Shown here piece after piece: positions 9,325 to 19,159 of a stretch of 64,000 nucleotides of DNA (the first letter of the stretch is position 1; every line of letters starts with the position of its first letter). The DNA comes from Chlamydomonas reinhardtii (taxonomy: Eukaryota > Chlorophyta > Chlorophyceae > Chlamydomonadales > Chlamydomonadaceae): assembly GCF_000002595.2 (NCBI RefSeq), contig NC_057005.1:468281-532280 (forward strand). The letters run 5' to 3'. The position numbers and the translations under genes were made by a program. The notes under the pieces were generated by a model. The model saw nothing but the letters and a program-made list of their open reading frames with translations, made no database searches and was not told the origin of the DNA.

Positions 9325-10124
9325 GGGCCGGCAGAGGCGGCGGGGCCGGCAGAGGCGGGGCCCCGGGGCGCGGTGCACGTGCTGTGGCACTACCACTTCT
9401 CCGCCTTCCGCCGAAGGCGCTGGGCTGCGTTCATCCAGCGCGACCGCGCGCTCCACCGCGCCGCCAAGCAGCTCACGGGCGGCAGGGCCAAGGAGGAGGT
9501 GGTGGTGGGGTGGGGTTCGTGGGCCTTCCAGGGAGGGAAGGGCGGCTCCCCCATCTCCGTCAGGGGCGGGCGCGCGCCGACGGGGCGGCTCATCAAGCTG
9601 CTCCGTGAGCGCTACGCCAAGCATGTGTTCATCATCGATGAATACAAGACCTCCAAGGTGGGTGGGTTGAGTGGGATTGCAATTGCCGGTGGGTGGGTGG
9701 GCCGCTGGGTTTATGCCTGGCTTTAGCGGAAGCCCTTGTGTAGCCCCCCTCCCTCCCACCCTCCCGACCATGCAGACCTGCTACAATTGCGGGTGTCAGG
9801 AGATGGCCATCAAGCGGCTTGGGGGGCTGAAGGAGGGGCAGCGGCCCTGGTCGGTCAAAGTCTGCAACGACTGCTTGACGACCTGGGTGAGGACCGTGCA
9901 TGTGCGGGGACGGCTGGGCACTGGGGACGGATTGATTGACAGGTTGACGGTTGGGACAGCTCATGTGCGCTCTCCTCTTCCTCCCCGTTCCCCATCCCCA
10001 GAACCGCGACGTCTCCGCCGCCAACGTGATCCGTGTGCTCCTCCTGCTGAAGCTGATGGGCTTCGAGCGGCCGACCAAGCTGCAGCGGCCGCCATGGCCG
10101 CCGCCGGCGGCGGGGCCAGGCTGA
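9325..10124 (+). pseudogene. Fanzor (TnpB-like RNA-guided nuclease) C-terminal exons, plus-strand copy
   Basis: Three in-phase exons, about 9325-9657, 9776-9886 and 10002-10124 (TGA). They encode HYHFSAFRRRRWAAFIQRDR, then EEVVVGWGSWAF, GGRAPTGRLIKLLRERYAKHV and IDEYKTSK, then the zinc ribbon CYNC ... CNDCLTTW, and NRDVSAANVIRVLLLLKL, the third RuvC motif. This is the canonical C-terminal half of a Fanzor1-type protein. The protein ends in a short Pro-rich tail. The N-terminal half and first RuvC aspartate are missing: a 37-bp direct repeat begins immediately upstream. No start codon can be assigned, so this is a 5'-truncated copy. Family knowledge: TnpB and Fanzor use an RNA guide encoded by the same element. 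Confidence 0.85.
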
Positions 10125-10415
10125 GAGCCTGAACGGCGCTAGCAGGGCGTGGGGCTGAGGGTGCACGTGTTGATTGGCGGCGAGTGACGTGACTAGTTTG
10201 TTAGCTGCGGGTTAGCACGGACTGTGCACCCACCCAACCGGCCATGTCCGGATTTGCGGGGATGCCAAAGGCCCCCAACATAGAGGCGTGTGCTTAGTAG
10301 GCGCCCGCGTCAAGGTGGCTGGGTTGATAACGACCCGGGATCAGCCCTTTTCCTGCCTCCCTAAGGCAGCCACCTCCTTGTTGGAGCATTTCGATATTTC
10401 AGATACATGTTCCTG
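9325..10415 (+). mobile_element. Fanzor-bearing segment bounded by 37-bp direct repeats
   Basis: About 1.09 kb containing the Fanzor fragment lies exactly between two identical 37-bp direct repeats (9288-9324 and 10416-10452). The segment could be an insertion that duplicated or recombined at a 3'-UTR site, or a deletion derivative of a larger element. No terminal inverted repeats were found at its edges. Confidence 0.5.
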
Positions 10416-10452
10416 CATGTTCTGTAACAAAGTCGGTGTGCACTTGAGTGAG
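10416..10452 (+). repeat. 37-bp direct repeat, right copy
   Basis: Identical to 9288-9324, including the TGTAA (10423-10427). Flanking bases differ apart from a few matching positions upstream, so the identity stops sharply. Confidence 0.9.
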
Positions 10453-11774
10453 AATGCGTGCATGCGGCAGGCAGAGGTGCACACCCAAGGCGCACCCAGG
10501 GGTGTTACGGATGCCGGGATGCAGGCAACACGCAGCAAGGCACTAAAACGAACCCCCCAAACAGGACAGAACAGGACAACCGACGGGGCGGACCGCAATG
10601 CGGTTCCCCACACCCGTCGAACAAACCGGCGGCTGCACAGGGTAGCAGCGCCGGCCGGGTGGGGGATGCAATGGCATGCATGCATGCGTAAGTGCCACAT
10701 GCGAATGAACTACACCCCAGATCGGCCGGTAGCACCGGTGTCATCATCTCCAGGGGTGGGCAGGGGACGGGAATGACCGCCGCCGCGCACGCTCGCAACA
10801 AATACTCCTGTGGGTGCGCGGCGTGTGGTGGGACCGGGCGTCGCGCACAGGTAGTATTCCGTTGAAGCTCGCAGTCCTGCCACCGCCGCTGGCCTGGTGC
10901 TGGCCGCTGCCGCCGCCCGAGCGCGGCTGCTTGCCGCCCTCCTCCTCCGCGGCGGCGGCGGCCTCCACCCAGTGCATGAAGGCGCGGCTGCAGCGGCCGT
11001 GGCTCGCGGCTGCAGCGGCCGTGGCAGCGGCCCCTGTCAGGCTTGCGTGCCATGCTGGGTAACGACGCCTGCTTGTGGCGCTAGCCGCCTGCCGCAAAGC
11101 ATCCGTCACAGCATCAATGCTTATATCGACGGCACCACCAACAGCCACCGACGCAACCACCGCGTGGCCTCCGGTCTTCCGATCGCACGAATCGGGCGAC
11201 CGCAGCAGCCACAAGTTCTCGCAGCCGCGCCGGTGTCGCTCCTTTTCCGCCTGTGCGTGAGCGGCACATGGCCGTGACGTGCACCATTGCTGAGAGCCCG
11301 ATGATGGCCCCAGCCTGAGGGACAAGATTGATTCTGGGGTACACCGGCGGGGGCGGGGTAAAACCCAAACTCAATGGGAGTCTCACTGTTCACTTTTGGT
11401 GATATTTGCACCTGTGAAACACAATTATACGCCGCTAACATGTAGAGTAATTCACACATGTGTGCAACCGACTGCAGTTCTGAATTTCTTACCCACTTCA
11501 TTTTTGACTAGGCGACCAGCTTGACACCTGCGGCTGGCGCAATCCTGCACAACAAGATGAACATGTTGCACTTCACAACTGCGCCCTGCCAGTAGTAACA
11601 GTCTTGCGGGCTTCCTCTGAACGCCCTCGCAAGCCCCGCTCGTGAACCAGTACCGGCGTCGCCATGGCTACCTGTAACGCATTATAGTCGTTTCTTGTTT
11701 GAGACAAAGGGGAGTGGAGAGGAGCGAGGGAGTGCGCACATCGGTCTTGCTCTGAAATACAAGTCGTCAAAACC
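10453..11774. other. Intergenic region with dispersed-repeat copy A
   Basis: No gene is supported. Long frames on the minus strand (10744-11325 and 11121-11501) are Ala-rich and overlap the repeat, so they are not called. About 11268-11372 is copy A of a dispersed repeat whose copy B is at 53365-53487. The right end is the promoter side of the gene starting at 11775. Confidence 0.55.
11268..11372 (+). repeat. Dispersed repeat, copy A (about 105 bp)
   Basis: From ACATGGCCGTGACGTGCACC through GCCCGATGATGGCCCCAGCC to GGCGGGGGCGGGGT-AAAACC it matches 53365-53487 in the same orientation. It differs mainly by an internal indel of about 14 bp. Both copies are intergenic, suggesting an unclassified transposon fragment. 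No terminal repeats or target duplications were found. Confidence 0.75.
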
Positions 11775-14700
11775 ATGGCAGCACAGGTTTCAGACGGACT
11801 GCTGTACTCCTTCACGCCAGGCACGCGCACAGGTTTGAGCTGGGGCGGTCAGGTTTGGGGCGGGGGCAGGTCGCCGCTTGAGGCACCGCATGTTGCGACA
11901 TGTGCAGAGCGGAAGTGCGTCTGGGCTGGCCCAGAACTGCAGGGGTTATCATCCCCTGCCGCGATCGGCGCAGAGAGATGGAGCACTTGCCGCGTCAAGG
12001 CTGACCTGCCTCATAACCTTGGCTGCAGGCACTCCTCCGAGTGCCACCTCTGGTTCTCCGCTCGTTAGTCCACGCCGGCTGCGCACCCCGTCATCCGCGG
12101 GCGATGGCTGCGGGAATCCTGAAGACAGCACGTAAGCCATTGATGAGACCTAACGGGTTGTTCGTGCGTGGGAAGGACATTGTGCCTGGCACGACTTTCC
12201 GCCGCACCCGCACCTGCCCGACCGCCGCGGAACCTTTGGTACCCTTGCGGCAACCGGCGCACCCCGACCCCGTACCGACGCAGCATTCTGATGCGTCGCT
12301 TCCCTCTCATCTCCCTGGCCTCTCAGGGATGCCCTTCAGCTCAGCCCTCGCTCCACAAGCATCCTGAACCTCCCCGGCCGGCCTCCCGGCATGGGTGGGG
12401 GCTTCGGCGGCGGCCTCGAGCGGCCGGCCACCAGCGGTGGGCTGGCCGACCGCGTCAACAGCGCCGGTCGGCAGAGCATGTCCGGCCTCCCCTCATCCAG
12501 CACCGTCAGCACCAGCATGCCGTCGCTGCCACCGGGCGGAGGCGGCAGCATGCGCATGCGGCACAGCATTGCCGGCAGCGGCCCCGGGCTTGGGCTGCCC
12601 AAGCTGGATCTGCCACCCGCTATGGGCGGGCCGGGCGGCGCCGGTGGTGGCGGTGGCGGCGGCGGCGGTAGCAGCATGTTGGCAGGCGCAGGCCGGCGGC
12701 AGTCAGTTCCCGGGTCGGGCCTGGGGTCCGACATGCTCTCCATCTCCATGGACCTGCCGCCCTTCCCGGGCACTGCAGCCGATGGCACCGCCGGAATCCC
12801 ACAGGCCGGGCTGTCGCCACGGACGCTGCTGGCGCCCCTGCGGCCACCCACCGCGTCCACGCCGCTCAGCGCAGGACCGTTCGGCGGGCCCAGCGGCGCC
12901 GCCGGCGCCACCGCGGCGTTCCTTGAGGCCGCGGCGAGCAGCACTAGCACCGATACGCCCCTCGGCAGCACTGGGCGGCGCCGCTCCAGTGTCAACGGCG
13001 GCATCATGGAGGCCGGCTCCATGCCGCTCCTGACCGTGAACGACCTGGTCGCAACGCCGCCCCTGACCTCCGCAGTGTCGCACGGCGGCACCTGCACGCT
13101 CTCGCCGCGGCGCTCACAAAGCCTGTCAATAGTGGGCGATAGCGTTGGTAGCGGCGGAGCTGGGCTGGGCGGCGAGCGGGGCAGCGGCGGTGTGCTGGAA
13201 CACAGCGCCATCACCGCCGCCACGCTTCTGAGCGAGGTGAATGACGACCTCCAGCGGGCGGCGGGGGCGCTGCAGGCACTGCACACGCCGGCCTGCAGGC
13301 CCCGCTCCGCGGCATCGCCCGGCGGCGCAGCCGCCGCCGCCGCTGCTGCGGCTGCGGAGATGACGACTTCGCAGCTGAGCGCCTTGTCCAGCTCGGCGCC
13401 GGAGCTGCACACCGAGCTGCGCAGCTCGCTGCGGCGCGCGTTCCAGGTCATGCGGCAGGAGCTGGGCGGAGCAAGAGGCGGGGGCAGCGCCGGCGGCGGC
13501 GGGGGTGGCGGTGGCTCGGCGGCGGCGCGGCAGCTGAGCGGCTGCGTGCATGAGTGCTGGGCGACGCTGGACGCTTTCCTGGAGGGCACTGCAGGTGAGG
13601 GCGGCTGTAAGTGGGTGTAGGCGATGGAGCTGTGTGCGAGGGTGGGCTGCAGGGCGGCACCGCGGGAACCGGCCAGACAAGTTGATGACGCGAGCACAAC
13701 GCCGGCAGGCGACAGGCCTCATCATACTCATGACATCCGACGCAATCTTGACTCGCGCAGAGCTGACCAACATGCTCGTGAATGGGCTGCTGGCGACGCG
13801 GGCGGCAGCGGCGGCGGCTGGGTCTGGGGGCGGCGGCAGCAAGCAGCCGCATCGCTCGGCCAGCCGTGTGGCTGAGAGCGAGCGGCTGGCGGACGCGCAG
13901 GAGGAGGCGGAGGGACTGCGGGTACGTGCGTGCGCGCTTGTATGAAGGCAACTCATTTCCCGAAGAAAGCGGTCGGCATGTGGATGAGAGCTGCTAGACG
14001 GATGTGGATGAGAGCTGCTAGACGGATGAAGGGCTTCATTGGGTTTTGCAAGTGCCCGAGCTCCGCATATTGCTTCTCCGCGTACAACATCCACAGCGAC
14101 CCGTACTTGTGCAGAACACAAATTGCACCCTTCGGCGGCAGCTGGAGGAGATGCGCGGCCGCCTGGCGGAGGCGGAGGTGTTGGCGGAGGCGGCTGAGGC
14201 GCGCGCCACCACAGCTGAGGCGCGTGCAGCCGCTATAGAGGCGGAGCTGGCAGGCAGTGGCGGCGGCGCGGGTGGGGCCTCGGCAGGCCCACGGCCGCCA
14301 GGGGCCGCGCCCATGGCGTCTCCGCCCACCTCTGAGCGAGCAGTTGGCGTATCCCCAAGGTGGGTGCTCCTCTTGTCTTACGTCTTAGCACGCGTTGCAG
14401 ACCTGGAAAGAGGGCCAGGGGTAGGCCAACGGTGGAGGTCCAGGAGGGATGCCCACGGAGACACCAGCAGCCGGTCGCTGACGTGGCATCTGCCGCGTCT
14501 TGTCATGCCTGCAGGCGGGGACTGCACGCACGGGACCGGCGGCCCGACTCAGCCAGCAGCAACGGCAGCGCCGGACCTGCGGGTGCCAGCGGCGGCGGCG
14601 CGGACGACGGGCCGTCTCCGTCGCCGCCTCAGAAGCTGTTTGACCGTGTGGGCACAGCGCAGCGGGGGCAGCACCGGGCCGAGGTGGTGATTGAGGAGAA

Positions 14701-14848
14701 CGACGAGGAGGAGGAGGACTGGGCCGTGTCGCCCTCCAGCCCCGAGGGGCGCCGCCGCATGCTCACCATGCACACAGCCTCGTTCGCGGAGTGGGTGCGA
14801 GAAACCAATAGCCGGCGGCAACCTGGGCACCCAGGGCAGGGGCGGTGA
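11775..14848 (+). CDS. Low-complexity coiled-coil protein (722 aa), unknown function
   Basis: Six exons, 11775-11832, 12029-12131, 12327-13594, 13761-13921, 14115-14359 and 14515-14848 (TGA), join in phase to 722 residues. The start was chosen at the ATGG after AAAACC, because the small first two exons bring the frame into exon 3 exactly. The N-terminal 350 residues are Gly/Ser/Pro-rich. Around 370-500 there are helices (TLLSEVNDDLQRAAGALQAL, SSLRRAFQVMRQELGG), then a coiled coil near 505-600 (TLRRQLEEMRGRLAEAEVLA followed by EARA repeats). The C-terminus has an acidic patch (EENDEEEEDW) and a short conserved-looking end, LTMHTASFAEWVRE. No known domain was recognised. A 24-bp unit is tandemly duplicated at 13981-14028 in intron 4. 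Confidence 0.7.
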
Positions 14849-16194
14849 GGCGGGAGAGGAGGCTGGATAACCCTGCATGCAGTGTTGGGTGGTGCTAGAT
14901 AGGGGGTGGGACTTGGCGATGCGTGCCACATGGGACGGGCGAGAGTGAGTTTGACTCCGCGGCGGGCAGAACGGCGGTGACGAGCACGAACGTCAAGGCA
15001 GCAGTGGCTGCGGATCGTGGCGCAGAGAGGCAGTGGCGCCACAGCACCGGACGTGCACCGAAGGCAGTGAGCCGGCGGGCTAACGTGAGAGAGGTGACCA
15101 CAGACTTAGATACGGGTGCAAAATTAGGCAGGGAGATAAACGCACGCAGGGTTGATGGAAGGTATGCACATGTTTCTTTTACAAACGAAGTGGGCGCCAA
15201 TCGAGTGAGTACATATTTGCGGTCAATGGACCTATACACCTTGCCAACGACACGACGTGTCACAAACGCATTGGGCGAAGGCGGTCCCGTCACTGGATGG
15301 GGCCGCTCCGTGCGGGTGGGGCGCGGTGCCTGGACGACGGGGGGGGGGGCTGAGGACCCAGGTTACCCTGGAGACCAGGAGCAGATGAAAAGGCAGCGGA
15401 CAAGTAAATACGGTACAGAAATACGATGCGAAGAGGCAGCTGTGTGGCGGTGTGTGGTAGTAAGGCACGTAGGCCAGCGACAATTGTACAGAGGCGGCGC
15501 ATAAGCCCGCGCGCTGGCGCGAATCTCCAATTGTGATCATGGAGGGAAGCGGAGGGGACCGTTTGGTTGCCGGCATGTCCAGGCGCCATGCTGCGCGACA
15601 CGCCCGTACTTGGTGGCTGCTGCAGAGACACGTGTCCGAGACTTGTAATGCGGCATTGCGGGAAAAAGCATTTGATCCACCGAGCGCATGTTTCGTTGTT
15701 GGGGTACAGAGACCGTTGCAGCATGAGGGGATGACGACGCGTTCGGTGTTGCGCATTGGCGAACCCTTCGCTAACACGAACGTACTCCGGCTGTGTCCGG
15801 GAGATGAGGCTATTTCAGTATTCCAGCAATGAGGCTCTTCCCTTCCCTTGGATTGAAGCGAACCGTTCTCCCTTATCATTCACGAAGTAAACGCATCTCT
15901 GAACTCTGGGCGGCGCTGCGCCGTGCGGGTATCACATCAGCGCTCATCCGCCCATCCGCCCTATCAAATGCGCTAAGCTCGCGTCTAACCCTCACGAGCT
16001 GAAGTCGAACACACAAGCGCACGGACCCGGGGCACGCTCTGGAAGCACCCGGGACCACCGGGAGCTGAGTTGAGCGTGCATCCAACACCGGCCCTACCCC
16101 TGTCGGCCTACCGCCCTTCCGTGCGCACCCCCAGATATGCGCGGTTCCTTCAGTGCGCCCTGGCGTGCACACGCACACCTGGCCCCCTGGCCGC
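14849..16194. other. Convergent 3' UTRs of the 722-aa gene (+) and CIA30 (-)
   Basis: No coding frame is supported. A plus-strand TGTAA is at 15644-15648, and the first minus-strand TGTAA below CIA30 is at 15183-15179. If both are used the two transcripts overlap by roughly 465 nt at their 3' ends. Confidence 0.5.
15644..15648 (+). terminator. TGTAA polyadenylation signal candidate
   Basis: First TGTAA downstream of the 722-aa protein stop, about 800 nt away. Volvocine mRNAs usually carry TGTAA shortly before cleavage. Confidence 0.45.
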
Positions 16195-17975
16195 TCACGC
16201 GGGCGGGCGCGGGTCGTCCGGCCCGGCAATGGGCGGCGGCTGCACACGCGGCATGTCCTCCAGGTCCCCCGCACCCCCGACCCCGCCTCCGCCGCCTCTC
16301 CCACCACCTCCGCCTCCTGCGTCCTCCCTAAACTGATGGTAGCCCGCGAACGCCTTGCGCGCCGCTGCGCCGCCGCTGAGCGTGTAGGCTCCGGCGATGA
16401 CGGACTCCAGCTCCAGGCGGAAGGTCCCCTCCGGCGGCATGTCCTCACTGGCGGCCATGGTCAGGCCCAGCTGTGTGTGGGGGGTTCATGCATACGGGGC
16501 ATGTGGGTGAAGCGATTGGAAAGGAGGTCTGGGTCAGAGGCGGCAAGGTATGGCGGTGCAGCGGTGAGCAGTTGGTTCGGTGTGCACGTTCCCGTTCTCC
16601 TTCACGCGTGCGGCTGCAGCAGCCCATCAAACCGCTGCTGTGCCCAGGCCCAACAGCCAACCCCAGCCTGCCTCGTGCTGCCAGTCCAGTGGCAGCCTAC
16701 CAGTCACCAGTCGCGCCCACCCACCCAAACCACCAACCAAACCACCCGCCAGTCCACACACATTCTCCCCCAGGCACGCACCGCAATGATGTTGTGCCGC
16801 GGCATGCCCACCGACCCAGGCGCATGGTGTGTGACCAGCCGGCCGCGGAAGGTGAACACAAAGTCCCGGAAGTCCAGACGCACGTCCTGCCACTCGCCCG
16901 GCCTGCGCACGGCAGTGAGCATGCACGTCATAATCGCGACCCCGCACAATCCCGTAGGCGCCATGATGTGGAAGCAGGCGGTCGCATGGTGGCCCCCGCA
17001 CGAATGTGTATGGGCCAGGCCACGTGCTCGCCAGGCGCCCTGGCCATCAGGCTACTGGGCAGCCACCCGCAGCCCCTGCGACTCCAAACGTTACCGCATC
17101 GCCCCGCCCCGAAGCAGTACAGCCAAAGCTGCTAAGACGGGTGGGCGCACGGCGCATCCCGTACCCGTGCCCCAGCCCCGGCTCCCAGGCCGCTCCCCGG
17201 CCCCCCCCCCGCTCCCTGCCGCCACGTGCCTTGTCTTGAGTGTGGTCTGCCACACCTCCTCGTCCCCGCCCGTCAGCTGGTCCAGCCGCACGTTGGCCAG
17301 GTAGGTGTTGCCGTCACCGCGGAGGCGGAAGTCCATGAAGTCGTAGGGCCGCAGGTTCAGCGCCTTCTTGCGCTGCGGGAGGAGTGCAAGAGACAAAACG
17401 GCCGAGTTGCGCAAGGGATGCGATGTGTGTTGCGGACGGAAGGCCTCAAAGGGAGGAGCACATGCCCAGGGTCGACGGCAGCTGTCAAGGGGTGCCAGCG
17501 TGGGGTGCCAGCCCCCCGCCGCCCGGCCCCCGCTCACCACTTGGTTCATGCCGGCGTAGCCCGACCGGATGAGCTTTGATGTTTCGAGCACCTCTTTTGA
17601 ATACGTCCCTGAGAACACCGCGGTCTGCGGCAAACACAGTGGTCAGGGTCCATGCGAACAGGGGCATGCACCATTTCCTTACCTTCCCGCTTTCGGATAA
17701 CTCAAATGCAGCTTTAGAAAGACCTCCAAAGCTGGAGTCCGAGAAGACGTTCCAAGCAGCGACATCGCGTGATGACTTGAACGAGTACACCACCAGCGGC
17801 TCCGGCTGCAGGTCAACTGTAACTCGGACAGTAAAGGCATGCGGTAATGCGTCGGGGCGCGCCCAAGGCCACGGCTTGTCAAGCCCTCTCCTTGGCACCC
17901 ACCCGACAGGAACCGGTCCACCGCCCGCCAGGCGCGTCGCAGCAGCCCGCCCCCGCTCCGTGCTGAGCTGCTCAT
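16195..17975 (-). CDS. CIA30: Mitochondrial complex I intermediate-associated protein 30 (CIA30/NDUFAF1)
   Basis: CIA30 is a chaperone for assembly of respiratory complex I. Six minus-strand exons, 17975-17903, 17816-17683, 17624-17538, 17372-17230, 16902-16782 and 16470-16195, give 277 residues. Family features in order: VYSFKSSRDVAAWNVFSD with the following GGLS; FSGTYSKEV; GYAGMN; LRPYDFMDFRLRGDGNTYL; GEWQDVRLDFRDFVFTFRG; PRHNIIA; and GTFRLELESVIAG. The N-terminus MSSSARSGGGLLRRAWRAVD is presequence-like. A start further upstream in frame at about 18032 is possible. Intron 4 uses a GC donor (AG|GCACGT at 17229): only this site keeps the frame into GEWQDV, while the nearby GT breaks it. The Gly-rich tail after residue 235 is poorly conserved. 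Confidence 0.93.
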
Positions 17976-18651
17976 CGACTGCGCCGCATTGACTGCTACA
18001 AGCCCAAAGACTGTATGTAAGTGCAGTGCCAACTGGTGTGGGAGAGGCCGGGGGCAGGGACAGCGTGTGAACTGTGAGTGCCCGGACCGCGTATCGTGTC
18101 GCTGTCGGCAGATATGCGTAGACCGTGCTCTGTGCTACTGCGATGCCTACTACGTGTAACCAAGAGCGAGTTCAGTAAGTGAATTACGCTTCTTAAATGT
18201 TACAGCCATTTAATCACTGTTTCCGGCAGAGCTGGCGCGGCTGCCCCATATACGCCGCATGGGTCCCCAACGGTCCCCATGTAGGCGTCTTCAGTTCATT
18301 GCAGAATCTTGCCATGTTCAGTCCGAATGGTCTCTTGATCCGTTACCTTCTAGCGCCTTGAATCACGTCACCAACCTCCATTACCACTCTCCAACACCGA
18401 GGCCTTGCACTTTTTGCAAAAGTGGAAAGCCAGCGTGCCCACACGCGTGCCCCACAGTTCACACGGTTCTCTCATGCCTATGCCCCCTTTCAAGAACTTG
18501 TCCTATCCCCACCTCTCCACGCGCATGCCGACACGTACCCGACCCCATGCCTAGCCATACGCCGCTCACTCAGCGCGCACAATCTCTCACCCCCCCCCCT
18601 CTTCCTCGTGCTCCCCCACACTAGGCTGCTCCTGGCCGTGCGGCCTGCAGC
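17976..18651. other. Spacer: CIA30 promoter side and sterol reductase 3' UTR
   Basis: No gene is supported. A minus-strand TGTAA at 18204-18200 lies about 450 nt after the sterol reductase stop and is the likely end of that transcript. The remaining 220 bp form the 5' flank of CIA30. Confidence 0.55.
18200..18204 (-). terminator. TGTAA polyadenylation signal candidate (sterol reductase)
   Basis: Plus-strand TTACA, that is TGTAA on the minus strand. It is the first such motif past the stop at 18652. Confidence 0.5.
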
Positions 18652-19105
18652 CTAGTACAGGTACGGCACGATGCGGTACCGCACCAGCGCGCAGTACTTG
18701 TCCCAGTCCTTGCCGTACTTGAGGCGGCATGCGTGCTCGTCGCGGCGCTCGCGGTGGATGAGCAGCGAGGCGAAGTAGATGCAGTAGAAGTAGGGCACCA
18801 CGGAGGCCAGCCCCTGCAGGCCCGCAGGCATGCACCAGGCCACACTGCCAGGCGGGACGAGGGAGGGGGGCGGCGTGGCATTGGGCGGGGCGTGGGGAAG
18901 GCGGAGCGGGGGGAGGGCAGAGTCACCATGCGCAGTCTCATAGCGAGGATGGACAGGAGGTGTGCGTGTGCAGGCGGCAACCACGCAAAGGCCCAGCCCC
19001 ACGCGCGTGTGCCTCACCCACTCCTCGAGACACTTCGAGCATAGCGAGACCACACAGTCAGCCAGCCAGCCAGCCAGCGCACACACACACACCAACACCA
19101 ACACC

Positions 19106-19159
<54 letters not shown>

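Noticed and set aside
10744-11325. 193-codon minus-strand frame
   Set aside because: Ala-rich, overlaps dispersed repeat copy A, and has no start context or family match.
12336-13697. 453-codon open frame on the minus strand
   Set aside because: It is the shadow of the plus-strand 722-aa gene. GC-rich codon bias keeps the antisense frame open; it is Pro/Arg-rich, has no family match, and the plus frame is supported by six phase-consistent exons.
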